Notes: generated by a model from the letters alone, not told the origin. DNA of 64,000 nt from Planctomycetota bacterium (GCA_021805985.1 JAJZDN010000007.1:1-64000); one strand, 5' to 3'; positions 34,376 through 45,315 are shown, numbered from the stretch's first letter. Program-made: numbers and translations.

Positions 34376-35887
34376 ATGAAGTTTGCAAATATAACCCGTT
34401 GTGTGGTCTTGACTTTGGCCGGGTTTGGAATTCTTCTTCCGACGTTGACAGCCCAGGCAGAGTTTTTTAATCCTAAAGCGCATATTCCACCCCGCGCACA
34501 TCGCGTGCGCATGTCCGGCGGTGAAGCCACCGCCCCGTTGCCGCTGCCTGCGACACCGGTTCGCAGGTCTGAGCATCATCGCAAGCCTGCCCCCCCGGCT
34601 CTGATCGGGATGTTGAATCTGAATGTGATTAAAGATCATCGGGTGATGAATTACCCCACCGAAACCATTGACATTGAAACGCTGATGAATTGGACCAACT
34701 CCCAGTTGGGCCTGCACTATCGGTATGTGCAGGTGGATCCCATGAAGTTCAGTTACAGCCCTACTCAGTTACCCGTACTGTATATCACCGGTTGGACGCC
34801 GCTGCCCCATTTCAGTCAGGCGGTACTGGCGCGTATCCGCGGGTACATTACCGCGGGCGGAACGCTGCTGATTAACTCCAGTTGCGGCCGGCCGGAATTT
34901 AATCAAAGCGTCATCCAGTTTGAACATGATCTGTTTCCGGATCGTCCGTTCGGCCCCTTATCGCTGGATGATGCCCTGTACCATGATCTTAACCGCATCA
35001 GCACTCTACGGTTCCGCAAGGGCACAGGGCCGTGGAAACAAATCCCCGCCTACCTTGATGTTATGTACATGGGTTGCCGAGCCGCGATTATTTTCTCCCC
35101 CATTGATATGAGTTGGGGCTGGAATGCCGGAGCGCACCCGATCAAGGGCGGCACGCTGTACGCTCAGCAGGATGCGCTGCGGTTGGGCGCTAATATTCTC
35201 ACGTATGTGCTGGCTAATTTCCAATATGGCCGCGCCTTTGAAATTCAAAAAATTTATCAGCAGCAGCGCATTCCGACGCGGGATCAGCTTGTTGTTGCGC
35301 AGGTCGTGAACAATGGCGATTGGAACCCCACCCCCCATGGCCTGCCCAATCTGCTGAAATTCATCGACCAGAAAACTACTTTAAGCGTGCAGTTCAAACG
35401 CCAAAAAGTCACCCTGGATTCCTTAAAAATTGGGGCTTATCCGATTCTCTACATGACGGGCCTGCGCAATTTCGCGTGGACCGCAACGGAAATTAAAAAT
35501 CTCCACAACTATCTCCACGCCGGCGGCGTGCTGATTGCCGACGACGCCATGGGGGCCAGCGCCTTTGATCAGGCCTTCCGCAAGGAAATTAAACTGGCCC
35601 TGCCGCACCACAAGTTGCAAATGCTGCCAATGGATTCACCGGTCTACCATGACGTATTTAACGTCGAACACGTGGATTATTCAGCTGTAGTGCAAAGCAC
35701 CGCCCCGACTCTTCACCGTCCGGTGCTTGAGGCTATTAGTATTGATGGAACGCCGGTGGTAATTTACAGCCGTCTGTCGCTTTCCAACGGCTGGGAAGAC
35801 TTGCCCAATCCATATGCCAAGGCGTATTCAACCGAGGATTCGCTGAAGCTCGGGACAAATATTCTCGTATATGCCATGACGCACTGA
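34376..35887 (+). CDS. Secreted protein with two tandem DUF4159 domains
   Basis: A 503-residue exported protein with a signal peptide (MKFANITRCVVLTLAGFG, cleavage probably after AQA). After a proline-rich linker come two related domains: the first with NYPTETIDIETLMNWTNSQL, LPVLYITGWTPL and GGTLLINSSCGRPEF; the second with YPILYMTGLRNF and GGVLIADDAMGASAF. Each ends with a GW and LGANILTYVL or LGTNILVYAM segment. This is the DUF4159 pattern (a class I glutamine-amidotransferase-like fold; function unknown), common in planctomycetes, where it often accompanies MoxR and VWA genes; none is here. GAGG at 34366-34369 sets the ATG. Confidence 0.82.
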   Translation: MKFANITRCVVLTLAGFGILLPTLTAQAEFFNPKAHIPPRAHRVRMSGGEATAPLPLPATPVRRSEHHRKPAPPALIGMLNLNVIKDHRVMNYPTETIDIETLMNWTNSQLGLHYRYVQVDPMKFSYSPTQLPVLYITGWTPLPHFSQAVLARIRGYITAGGTLLINSSCGRPEFNQSVIQFEHDLFPDRPFGPLSLDDALYHDLNRISTLRFRKGTGPWKQIPAYLDVMYMGCRAAIIFSPIDMSWGWNAGAHPIKGGTLYAQQDALRLGANILTYVLANFQYGRAFEIQKIYQQQRIPTRDQLVVAQVVNNGDWNPTPHGLPNLLKFIDQKTTLSVQFKRQKVTLDSLKIGAYPILYMTGLRNFAWTATEIKNLHNYLHAGGVLIADDAMGASAFDQAFRKEIKLALPHHKLQMLPMDSPVYHDVFNVEHVDYSAVVQSTAPTLHRPVLEAISIDGTPVVIYSRLSLSNGWEDLPNPYAKAYSTEDSLKLGTNILVYAMTH

Positions 35888-35899
35888 GTAGTTGATTAT

Positions 35900-36409
35900 T
35901 TACAGGGTGACGTTAATGTTGCGCCGGTAGGTTTCAAACAGGGCCATAAATTCGCTGTTGAATACAAAATTAAATTCCGGAAATTTCATGCCCGCCATAT
36001 TCTGATCAATATGGGAAAACATTAATTCCACTTCTCCAACGGCAAGCTCTTCAATTTTATTGTCTGCACCGGCCCTGCGGGATCGGATCGCACCGAAAAT
36101 TGAAGCGCCCGCGGGCGAGACATTGGCGATGGAGGCATCATAAACCAGTTGCTCACCGGGACGCACAATGCGGCTGAACGTAGCGCGGCTAATTTTGGCC
36201 AGGATCACTTTCTCTTTGAAATCCCGCGCCGCCCCCACCAGAATGCCGCTGGTCTGGGCCATGCCTTCAATCATCAGGCTTGCCGGCATTACGGGAAAGC
36301 CCGGGAAATGATCGTGCAGATGATCTTCCGCAAGCGAGACATTTTTTATGGCTACCGCCCGTTTACCGGGTTCAAAGAGTTCGAATTTATCAATCCAGAT
36401 CCACCGCAT
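35900..36409 (-). CDS. FabZ/FabA-type 3-hydroxyacyl-ACP dehydratase-like (hot-dog) protein
   Basis: A 169-residue hot-dog-fold protein. The core motif HDHFPGFPVMPASLMIEGMAQ matches the catalytic His and following Glu positions of FabZ/FabA dehydratases, which remove water from 3-hydroxyacyl-ACP in fatty acid elongation. The pattern differs from standard FabZ (PVMPGVLxxE) by Ala-Ser at the Gly-Val position, and the protein is longer than most FabZ (about 145), so it may be a paralogue for a special lipid. GGAG at 36417-36420 precedes the start. A terminator separates it from gapA on the same strand, so it has its own transcript. Confidence 0.82.
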   Translation of the reverse strand: MRWIWIDKFELFEPGKRAVAIKNVSLAEDHLHDHFPGFPVMPASLMIEGMAQTSGILVGAARDFKEKVILAKISRATFSRIVRPGEQLVYDASIANVSPAGASIFGAIRSRRAGADNKIEELAVGEVELMFSHIDQNMAGMKFPEFNFVFNSEFMALFETYRRNINVTL

Positions 36410-36436
36410 CTTACGCTCCAGTTGAAATGTTTTATG

Positions 36437-36466
36437 AAAAAAGCCCCGGGCAGTTTCGCCCGGGGC
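36437..36466 (-). terminator. Rho-independent terminator of gapA
   Basis: A perfect nine-base stem, GCCCCGGGC (36443-36451) with GCCCGGGGC (36458-36466), has a six-base loop; on the minus strand it is followed by a run of T. It lies 28 bases beyond the gapA stop and directly before the FabZ-like gene. Confidence 0.9.
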
Positions 36467-36493
36467 CTCTATTCATTTGCCGATCATGCCGAA

Positions 36494-37839
<1,346 letters not shown>

Positions 37840-38340
37840 TTAGAAAAACCCCGATAGTAAAGCCTGTTGCTCGACGCCTGCGGCGAGTTCCGGCCACTGT
37901 TTGATAAACACATCACCGGAAATTCGCGCCAGTTCCTTTGGCTCAATCTTATATAGACCGTCGCCATAGACCCTGCCCCGGGACCGCAACTCATGGCCGG
38001 TTATGCCGCTAAGAATCTTGAATACTTCGGCCGCCAGTTCCGGGTGCCCCCGTAGCAACGCTGCCATGCGGTGGCGCGGATAAAGCATGAGATAAAGATT
38101 GGTGGCAATCGCGTGCGATTGATTCCAGATGAATCTGAACGGCTTTTTTTCATCGTTGCCGCGCCCCATATAAGTACAGAGAAATGGGGCGGCGTCGCGT
38201 CGCTCCTGGGCGTACCATGGAGTACGCTTGCCAAGCAGATATCCCTGTTTAATTTCAATGGATTCCGCACTCGACAAATACGCCCATAACCAAAACAATT
38301 TCCCGATTTGCCCTGCAATCGAGTTCGGCATCGCCGGCGA
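37840..38340 (-). pseudogene. C-terminal remnant of an Eco57I-like DNA methylase (restriction-modification)
   Basis: The frame retains about 165 residues that look like the tail of a large type II restriction/N6-adenine DNA methyltransferase: FWLWAYLSSAESIEIKQGYL, TPWYAQERRDAAPFLCTYMG, FRFIWNQSHAIATNLYLMLY and GRVYGDGLYKIEPKELARI, the latter a recurring end motif of such enzymes. The AdoMet-binding and NPPY catalytic parts, which should precede it, are absent; upstream sequence instead belongs to the intact HD-GYP gene. So this is a truncated relic of a lost restriction system. The ORF opens with unrelated sequence overlapping the HD-GYP gene. Confidence 0.7.
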
Positions 38341-38411
38341 AGCCGGCGGTTTTATGATGGACGGCAAGATGGATGTTGGGGTTCTTGGGCAGCGGGCCAC
38401 GGGCAGCGGCG

Positions 38412-39431
38412 TCAGGTGATAATTTGCGGGCATTCGGCGAAGCGTTCTTTTACTTCGACGAAGGCGTCTTGAATTTTCAGGAACATGGCTACGATGTCGG
38501 GATCAAACTGGGTGCCGGAACCCGCTTCGATCATGGAGCGGGCGATTTCATGGGTGAAGGCGTCTTTGTATAAACGGCGGGAGGTCAAGGCATCATAAAC
38601 GTCGGCCACGGCCACAATGCGGCCGCTGATGGGGATGTCCATGCCTCGCATTTGCGTAGGGTAGCCGGTACCGTCGATGCGTTCATGGTGCGTGGCGATA
38701 ATTTCCTTGGCGATTCGCAAAAATTCCGCCTGGGGAAATTTGCGTAAGGCAATATCAATGGTGTTGGCCCCCAGCGTGGTGTGCGTTTTCATCAAGGCAA
38801 ATTCGCGATCCGTCAGGCGACCGGGTTTCAACAGAACATAATCCGGGATAGCAACCTTGCCGATGTCATGCAGGGGGCTGGTAAGGTACATCCAGCGTAT
38901 GAAGTTGGCGGTTATGTCTTCCTGATATTTGGGGTTGGACGCCATTTCCTGGGCCAGCAGGCGCGAATAGGTTTGCACGCGCTCCAGATGCATACCGGTT
39001 TCCGGATCACGCGATTCGGCAAGCTTGGCCATGGCGAAAATTGCCAGGTTGCGCGTATCGGTGGATAGCACACGCTCGCCGCTTCGCACGCGCGCCACGA
39101 GTTCATCCGGGTCATACGGCTTGCTGATAAAATCATCGGCCCCAGCGGTCAGGCCGCGGACGCGTTCCTGGGCGTCATTAAGCGAAGTCACGAGGATAAT
39201 ATACACATACCCCCAGACTTCCTCGCGGCGAACGGTCTGGCACAAAGATAAAGCGCTTAGGGATGACTGAATCTCCCAGTCGGCCACGATCAAATGCGCC
39301 AATCCCTGGCGGATAATTTCCAAAGCTTCTTCCGCGGTTTCAGTGCAGACGACCTCATGGCCCGCGGCTGCCAGCGTCTTGCGAATCAAGGCAAGACTGA
39401 CTTTATTATCTTCAACTACCAGTACGCGCAT
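38412..39431 (-). CDS. Response regulator with HD-GYP domain (putative cyclic-di-GMP phosphodiesterase)
   Basis: A 339-residue cytoplasmic two-component output protein. Residues 1-120 are a receiver: MRVLVVEDNK, phospho-acceptor Asp in LIVADWEIQ, and the Lys in FISKPYDPDEL. The rest is an HD-GYP domain: HDIGKVAIPD, HTTLGANTI, HHERIDGTGYP, ISGRIVAVADVYDALTSRR and GTQFDPDIVAMF. HD-GYP enzymes degrade cyclic di-GMP to control motility and biofilm. No sensor kinase is adjacent. It begins with a GGAG-poor context but the receiver start is canonical. Confidence 0.94.
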   Translation of the reverse strand: MRVLVVEDNKVSLALIRKTLAAAGHEVVCTETAEEALEIIRQGLAHLIVADWEIQSSLSALSLCQTVRREEVWGYVYIILVTSLNDAQERVRGLTAGADDFISKPYDPDELVARVRSGERVLSTDTRNLAIFAMAKLAESRDPETGMHLERVQTYSRLLAQEMASNPKYQEDITANFIRWMYLTSPLHDIGKVAIPDYVLLKPGRLTDREFALMKTHTTLGANTIDIALRKFPQAEFLRIAKEIIATHHERIDGTGYPTQMRGMDIPISGRIVAVADVYDALTSRRLYKDAFTHEIARSMIEAGSGTQFDPDIVAMFLKIQDAFVEVKERFAECPQIIT

Positions 39432-39551
39432 GAATTAAAACTCCGAACACCGCTGCAGAGCCGCCATTTAATCCGAAATCATCAGGAAATACAATGCCGC
39501 ACGGTCGCCGATTTGTCTGAAGTTAATATTTTCCCACGCGAACCGGATAGA

Positions 39552-41630
39552 ATGCCATCTATGAGAATTGCATTGCTTATGCTGGCCGCGTGTCTGTTAA
39601 CTTCTGAACTGTGCCTTGGTGCGCCGTTACGCGTTGTGCTAACCGCCCAAAGCCATCCGTCGGGTTTATACCATCCGGGCGATCATACAAAGCTCAATAT
39701 CCGCATAATAAATACGGGAAAAAACGCGCATCTGCTGTCGGGCAATCTGCGCTGGGTGTGGCAAGGAGGGGATGGAAAAAAAGCGATTTTGTTGGCCAAA
39801 ACTCCCATCCGCCCCACCATGCTTACGCAGGGACAAATCGTGCGCATCGCGTTGCCGGAAACATTGGTAGCCGTAGGCCGATATCGCTTGCTTTGGCACA
39901 AAGTTGTTATTCCGGCACTTAAAACAGTTCAGTATCCCCGCTGTATTTACGCCGCGCGCTCCGCGGCTGCGGCAGGCAAAAAAATCCCATGGATTGCCCC
40001 CCTGCCGCGACAGTTTATTTCAGGAAATTCCTCCGGGTTTATAGCGGACTACATCAGGGAAACGGGAATTAAACAGTACGTATATAACATCCGCCTGTCG
40101 GGGGAGCGGGGCAACGATTTCCCTAAACGGACTTTGCGTGTGGCCAAACAACTTGAACAGGCGGGGGCTAAAATTATTGCGGTTTTTACCGTTGCGGGAT
40201 CAAGCCCCGACCAAAATCCACAAATTATATACCGCGCGATTACCGATAACCTCAAAGCTATGAGCGCGGTTTGCCAGGCGGTGGTGGTGCGATTTTCAGG
40301 TTCTCCAACGCCGCAAACGGTCTCTATTGTCAATGCAGTTATTCCACGCGTGCATGACGCTTTGCGGGCCTTGCATTGCAGAGCGAAATTGTTTGCCACG
40401 CCGGATGTCATCGGGGCGGGAGAAGGCAATATGGCGCTGGCGACGATGATCGGCGGCGTGGCCTTATCGGATACTCGGCAATCGCTGCACCTATGCCACA
40501 ACCTGGAACAATCCGACCCGGCATTGCCGGTGATGATTTTACCGGCAGCCTATACGCGCGCTAACCGCGTTCCGCACCGGGCGGAGCCTGATCCTGCATT
40601 GTTTCTGGCGGCGGCAGCGCGGTACGTACCGGTCTTGACTTATTCCAATAATTTTGAGCCGCACGTACTGGGATCGCGCCAATTTTATAGTCTGGTGCAT
40701 CCACAGTTGCCTTTCTTGGCGGCGGTTTTTAAGCAGGGCAACGGCTCTTGTGCTGTGGTCACCGGTTTAGGCTCTGGAGCACTCCCGGATACGCAGTACA
40801 GCGATTGGCGTACTAGTCCTCCGTTAATGATCAAACGCAGCGTTTGGCGAGCCGCGATCAAAGGTGGCACCGCCAGTTGGAAGCACTTGCGGGCACTTTT
40901 GCCAGAACCGGGAAAATTTCCACGCGGAAAAATGATCGTCGTGGATGCGGAGGGATTAATGGCCACCCGCAATGCGCACGGCCGGAGGCCGCCCGTGCCC
41001 TATCCCGGCTGGCAGGAAATTCCCTTAAATCAGCACGTCTACTTTCTTACATATCCCGGCACGGCGGCCGATCTCGCAGCAGGGCTGCGAACCGCTGCGA
41101 TTAAAGATATTCCACTGGGTGTGGTCACCTTGCCGGCCAAGGCAAATGGCCCATTGGGACACACAATAAGCCTGTTAATCCGCAACGCCCGCGTGGGGCG
41201 ATTGCAGGGAATACTTTCTTTGTGGGGGCTTGAAAAATCAGATAAGCACTGCCGCGTAGTTCAAATGAGTTCCGCGGTTCATTTCGGGCCGATTCACAGC
41301 GGTAAGACTGGTGATGTTACGCTGCACCTAAGGCACGGCTATAAAGCCCGCTCAGGAGAAAAACTCTTCGCGGTGTTAACCTGGCACCGTTGGGTTCAAA
41401 TTACGAAGCTTTCAACTACCCTTTTAGCACCTGATGCAATTGCACCACCTGAGGTTGGTGCCTCGCACAAGCCGCAGAACCTGAACATTGCCGGGGCTGG
41501 CACCACGAAACCGGAGCCAAAAGCAAGATCAGCCAATTCTAAAAAGGAAAATCTAAAGCCACAGAATACCACGCAACCAGTGCAACATGTGGAATTGCCG
41601 TACATGCCGACAATGAAAAGTCAGAAATAA
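39552..41630 (+). CDS. Large secreted protein of unknown function
   Basis: A 692-residue exported protein that I do not recognise. The signal peptide (MRIALLMLAACLLTSELCLG) follows ATG 39561, nine bases after an alternative ATG at 39552; the open frame extends further upstream into the HD-GYP region but is not credible there. The N-terminal domain (about 30-130) has a beta-sandwich-like pattern (HPGDHTKLNIRIINTGKNAHL), the middle (about 150-400) an alpha/beta region, and the C-terminal 90 residues are a Lys/Pro/Asn-rich linker (TTKPEPKARSANSKKEN). It is convergent with the GH31 glycosidase gene, so a carbohydrate role is plausible but unproven. Confidence 0.7.
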   Translation: MPSMRIALLMLAACLLTSELCLGAPLRVVLTAQSHPSGLYHPGDHTKLNIRIINTGKNAHLLSGNLRWVWQGGDGKKAILLAKTPIRPTMLTQGQIVRIALPETLVAVGRYRLLWHKVVIPALKTVQYPRCIYAARSAAAAGKKIPWIAPLPRQFISGNSSGFIADYIRETGIKQYVYNIRLSGERGNDFPKRTLRVAKQLEQAGAKIIAVFTVAGSSPDQNPQIIYRAITDNLKAMSAVCQAVVVRFSGSPTPQTVSIVNAVIPRVHDALRALHCRAKLFATPDVIGAGEGNMALATMIGGVALSDTRQSLHLCHNLEQSDPALPVMILPAAYTRANRVPHRAEPDPALFLAAAARYVPVLTYSNNFEPHVLGSRQFYSLVHPQLPFLAAVFKQGNGSCAVVTGLGSGALPDTQYSDWRTSPPLMIKRSVWRAAIKGGTASWKHLRALLPEPGKFPRGKMIVVDAEGLMATRNAHGRRPPVPYPGWQEIPLNQHVYFLTYPGTAADLAAGLRTAAIKDIPLGVVTLPAKANGPLGHTISLLIRNARVGRLQGILSLWGLEKSDKHCRVVQMSSAVHFGPIHSGKTGDVTLHLRHGYKARSGEKLFAVLTWHRWVQITKLSTTLLAPDAIAPPEVGASHKPQNLNIAGAGTTKPEPKARSANSKKENLKPQNTTQPVQHVELPYMPTMKSQK

Positions 41631-41657
41631 CATTTTCTGCGTTGACGGATCAACGAC

Positions 41658-44066
41658 TTATGCTCCGGCACGATGCACCACCACCGCGTGGCCATCATAA
41701 TGCACAATGTGATCTGGTTGGGCCGGTTCAATGCCCACGCCATGATCCGGGCTGACAAACACAATGCGGAAAGTCCGGTGATTAAGCATTCCGGGGAAGG
41801 TGCCTTGGCGATGGCCAATGGTCAATGTGCCGGCTTTATCATCCCAGCTAAACGCGATGGTGGCGTAAGTGCCCTTTTCATAATCGTAGGAATCGCCTTC
41901 ATCTTCATATAGCGTAAATTCGCCGTTTGCGCCGTCATAAACGCGCAATTCGACCGGATCCGCAGGTTCTTCCGCATTCTGCACGGATGGTCCCAATGGA
42001 ATAATGGCTCCAGCGCGAATGTACAGCGGCAACGAATCAATGGCGGCCGGTGACTTTATGCTTTGGCCGCCCTGCCATTTACGACCCGTCCAGAAATCAA
42101 ACCATTGCGTGGATTGGGGCAGATATACTTCACGTGAAACCGCCCCGGCTTGGGTGACCGGATTTACTAAAATTGCAGGACCAAACATAAACTGGTCAGG
42201 TATGTCATAGACTTTGGAATCCGTGCGAAAATCCATCACCAAACCGCGGAGCATGGTATAGCCCTGATTGGTTACCATCCATGCTACGGAATAAATGTAC
42301 GGCAGAAGGTGATAGCGCAGGCGGTCAAATTTTTTCAGAATGGCCGTAGCAGGGCCGCCAAAACGCCACATTTCCTTGGCGTAATTAGCACCATGCACCC
42401 GGAACATGGGACAAAAGGCCCCGAACTGGAACCAACGGATAAAGCATTCACGATAGACGGGGTCCTGTGGATTGCCGCTTAGATAGCCGCCAATATCGGT
42501 ATTCCAATAAGGAATGCCGCTTAAGCAAAAATTAATTCCTGCGGGAATCTGCAACGCTAGAGTGGGCAAATTTCCGGCCACATCACCCGACCAGGTAATG
42601 GCCGCATGACGCTGCTGTCCGGCCCACGCCGAGCGGGTTAAAATCATGACGCGCTTTACAGTCGTGGTGCTGCGCTGGCCATTATAGACGGATCCGGTAT
42701 GCATCAGCGGGTAGGCATTGTAAACAAAGGCTCCCCAGCCCAGGTGTGTTTTAACATCCGCAAATTCGCCCCATTTTCCGCCCAGTTCCGGTTCACTGGC
42801 ATCCAGCCACCAGGCGTCAACTCCTTTGGAAAACAAGTCTTTATTGAGCATGGACCAATAGAGTTTCCGGGCCAGAGGATTAAATGCGTCATAGTACGCG
42901 GTGGCGGGATTCCACATTTTGTTATTACCGCCGGTAAGCGGATATAAAACGCCCGCCTGTTTAAGTAAATTATAATTGCTGGACCCCGGGGCAAACTTCG
43001 CCCAGACTGAAATCATGAAGTGAATGCGCTGCGCGTGCAATTCGTTAATCATTTCTGTGGGGCGCGGATAACGTAGCGGATCCATGATATTGGAGCCCCA
43101 GGGGTGTGGGTACCAATAAAACCAGTCCTGCACGATACCGTCTATGGGGATTTTCAGGGAACGATATTCGCTGGCGACCCCCAACACCTGGAGTTGGTTT
43201 TCATAGCGATTTTTGCTTTGCCAATAGCCCCACACCCACCGGCCGAACATCGGAGCAGCACCGCTCAAATTTCGCCATTGGGCCATAGCGACATCTAAAT
43301 CCGGGCCGTACATGACATAATAATCAACGACCGAACCGACATGCGAATGCCAATTCAAAATATTTGGTTCTTTTCCGGCACCGACCTTGACCACGGTCAT
43401 GGCCGGATTATCCCAGAACAGGCCGTAGCCCATGCTGGACATCATGAAAGGAATGCCTATGTGTGTCGGGTTGCGCTGGGCGAGATGAACAGTAGCTCCC
43501 CGATTATTGGCTACACCCCGCGGATGTTCGCCTAACCCGAAGATGGCCTCATTGGGCTGAAGCGCAAATTTCTGGCGCACGCGGTAGGTGGCGACATCCT
43601 TAAACTTCACGGGCAACATGCTTCTTCCACCGCGGCTTTCTGCCAGAAAAATATTTCCCTGAGCATCCAGAAATTCCACAACTGCCGTAGAGCGGTCTAT
43701 GCGGGCGGAAATATATTGTGCGGAAACGACAATATGTGTCGCAGTTTTATGTAGTTTCCAAGGCGTTTGAACGGGGCCGTGTATGATGGCCAGACTTTCA
43801 TGTTGCGGGTTGCCACCGACGGGCGAAAAAAGAACGCGAATCACCCGATCCGAGTAAACCATCACTCGCATGGAACCGGTGGCTAATGCCAGCAGAACGC
43901 CATAGGCTTCCGGTTTGATTGCCGTCACTTTTAATGCGCCGGTAGCTGCTCCCCGCTTTGCTGCCATGGAGGCCGACGCATCGGCCGCCAGAACTGTAGT
44001 CGCCGCCGCAGCCTTTAAAAAACTGCGTCGATCCGGGGTATTGGTCCAATGTCTTATTTCGCTCAT
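41658..44066 (-). CDS. Tat-exported glycoside hydrolase family 31 (alpha-glucosidase or alpha-xylosidase type)
   Basis: An 802-residue exported enzyme. A twin-arginine signal (RR at 13-14, DRRSFLKAAAATTVL) precedes a beta-sandwich N-domain and a (beta/alpha)8 catalytic domain: GYWQSKNRYENQLQVLGVAS, the catalytic nucleophile Asp in DAWWLDASEPELGG, the acid/base Asp in ITWSGDVAG, and GIPYWNTDIGGYLSG. A C-terminal beta domain (VDPVELRVYDGANGEFTLYE) closes it. It hydrolyses alpha-linked gluco- or xylo-oligosaccharides. The ATG at 44066 is supported by TAGGAGA at 44073-44079. Upstream is dispersed repeat copy C. A glycogen/starch versus xyloglucan role cannot be separated by sequence alone. Confidence 0.93.
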   Translation of the reverse strand: MSEIRHWTNTPDRRSFLKAAAATTVLAADASASMAAKRGAATGALKVTAIKPEAYGVLLALATGSMRVMVYSDRVIRVLFSPVGGNPQHESLAIIHGPVQTPWKLHKTATHIVVSAQYISARIDRSTAVVEFLDAQGNIFLAESRGGRSMLPVKFKDVATYRVRQKFALQPNEAIFGLGEHPRGVANNRGATVHLAQRNPTHIGIPFMMSSMGYGLFWDNPAMTVVKVGAGKEPNILNWHSHVGSVVDYYVMYGPDLDVAMAQWRNLSGAAPMFGRWVWGYWQSKNRYENQLQVLGVASEYRSLKIPIDGIVQDWFYWYPHPWGSNIMDPLRYPRPTEMINELHAQRIHFMISVWAKFAPGSSNYNLLKQAGVLYPLTGGNNKMWNPATAYYDAFNPLARKLYWSMLNKDLFSKGVDAWWLDASEPELGGKWGEFADVKTHLGWGAFVYNAYPLMHTGSVYNGQRSTTTVKRVMILTRSAWAGQQRHAAITWSGDVAGNLPTLALQIPAGINFCLSGIPYWNTDIGGYLSGNPQDPVYRECFIRWFQFGAFCPMFRVHGANYAKEMWRFGGPATAILKKFDRLRYHLLPYIYSVAWMVTNQGYTMLRGLVMDFRTDSKVYDIPDQFMFGPAILVNPVTQAGAVSREVYLPQSTQWFDFWTGRKWQGGQSIKSPAAIDSLPLYIRAGAIIPLGPSVQNAEEPADPVELRVYDGANGEFTLYEDEGDSYDYEKGTYATIAFSWDDKAGTLTIGHRQGTFPGMLNHRTFRIVFVSPDHGVGIEPAQPDHIVHYDGHAVVVHRAGA

Positions 44067-44372
44067 GATATAATCTCCTATCAATAGCGCAAAGGAATTT
44101 TACACGATAATTCCCGATTGGGAAACCATTGGCGAACGAAATTAGAAGTGTCCCCGCCGAGGGGGCAGACTACCGCTAATTGTTACGTGACGCCCATCAT
44201 TAGATCAATGCGGCAGCGTTGAGATCGCGGCGGAGATAAAATTTTATGACGCCCTGCGTTTCGGCCCGTCGCGATTGGATGTCGCGCTTGGACTTGCTTT
44301 CTTCCTGCCGCCCCGCCTATGCTAATGCGTGTGGCCTGCGGAGATAGAGCGGCCGATATGAGGAATTGCGTC
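44067..44372. other. Intergenic region holding dispersed repeat copy C
   Basis: 306 bases between divergent GH31 and FmdB-like genes. Contains repeat family 1 copy C; no credible gene. Confidence 0.55.
44193..44275 (+). repeat. Dispersed repeat family 1, copy C
   Basis: TTAGATCAATGCGGCAG, GCGTTGAGATCGC, GGCGGAGATAAAAT and CCCGTCGCGATTGG align with copy B at 7978-8060, 36 kb away, in the same orientation. On the minus strand it reads SPPRSQRCRIDLMM, against FPRRTQRCRIELMD in copy B. Confidence 0.75.
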
Positions 44373-44612
44373 ATGCCAATATACGAATTTGAATGCAAAG
44401 ACTGCGGTAAAACTTTTGATCATCTTGCGCCTACGATGCAGGCGACGAATCAAAAAGCGCTCTGCCCGCAATGCCAATCCAAGAATACGATCCGTAAAGT
44501 TTCTGTCTTCGCGGTGGCCAATGCCCAGCCAGCGGGTACGCCCATGGCCGGCGGTGCGGGAGGCGGCGGTGGTTGCTGCTGCGGGGCCGGGGGATGTGGC
44601 ACCAATAATTGA
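44373..44612 (+). CDS. FmdB-family zinc-ribbon protein
   Basis: A 79-residue putative regulatory protein of the FmdB type. It starts MPIYEFECKDCGKTFDHL and carries the zinc-ribbon pairs CKDC and CPQCQ. The C-terminal half is a Gly/Cys-rich tail (GGAGGGGGCCCGAGGCGTNN). FmdB was first linked to formamidase regulation, but most members have no known role. AGGA about eight bases upstream supports ATG 44373. It is followed by a DJ-1 gene about 100 bases downstream; no functional link is evident. Confidence 0.88.
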   Translation: MPIYEFECKDCGKTFDHLAPTMQATNQKALCPQCQSKNTIRKVSVFAVANAQPAGTPMAGGAGGGGGCCCGAGGCGTNN

Positions 44613-44714
44613 CGCTGCGTTGTTTTTTTGTGAAGTGTTTCATGCCCGTTGCATGGCGCTTTCATCTTCAGTGGGTCGCCTTTTTTTGGCCTTTTTTAAT
44701 TTTAGGGGGCACTA

Positions 44715-45242
44715 ATGTCTACCAATATTAACGGCAAAAAAATTCTCATGTTTGTGGACAATGTGTATGAGGATTTGGAACTCTGGTACCCCAAACTCCG
44801 GCTTGAAGAAGCTGGCATGAAGGTCGTGCTGGCAGGGCCAAAGGCCGGGGCCACATACAGTGGTAAGCACTCCTACCCTGCGGTATCGGACGCGGCGATT
44901 GAGGACATTAAGGCCGAGGATTTTATCGGCGTGGTTTGCGTGGGCGGTTTTGCGCCAGACCAGCTGCGCCGCGACCCTAAAGTTAAATCACTGGTGGCCC
45001 ATTTTGCCAATAAAGGTCAGTTGGTTGCCGCTATATGCCACGGAGGATGGGTTCCCGCTTCCGCCGGGATATACCGGGGTGTTCGCGTAACTAGTTCGCG
45101 AGGAATTAAAGACGACTTGGAAAATGCGGGCTGTATTTGGATTGATGCGCCAGCCGTGGTAGACCGACATTTTGTCTCAAGCCGAAAACCGGACGATCTG
45201 CCGGCATTCTGTAAGTCCATTTTGCAGGTGCTGACGGCATAA
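44715..45242 (+). CDS. DJ-1/PfpI family protein
   Basis: A 175-residue class I glutamine-amidotransferase-like protein. Family hallmarks are the early Glu in VYEDLELWYPKLRLEEAG, FIGVVCVGGFAPD and the reactive cysteine in VAAICHGGWVPASA. PfpI-type proteins act as glyoxalases, deglycases or stress chaperones; here the AICHGGW motif fits the PfpI/YhbO group. A hairpin (45316-45340) follows its stop and then the IscA-like gene. Confidence 0.9.
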   Translation: MSTNINGKKILMFVDNVYEDLELWYPKLRLEEAGMKVVLAGPKAGATYSGKHSYPAVSDAAIEDIKAEDFIGVVCVGGFAPDQLRRDPKVKSLVAHFANKGQLVAAICHGGWVPASAGIYRGVRVTSSRGIKDDLENAGCIWIDAPAVVDRHFVSSRKPDDLPAFCKSILQVLTA

Positions 45243-45315
45243 CGTCTGATAACTGTGCGGAATAGCAAATATACACCAGTCGACAGCATGAAAAATTCCC
45301 AAGAGTGAAAAAACT

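Noticed and set aside
38341..38433. N-terminal part of the methylase-remnant frame
   Set aside because: This part overlaps the end of the HD-GYP gene and has no similarity to methylases; only the part up to about 38340 is meaningful.
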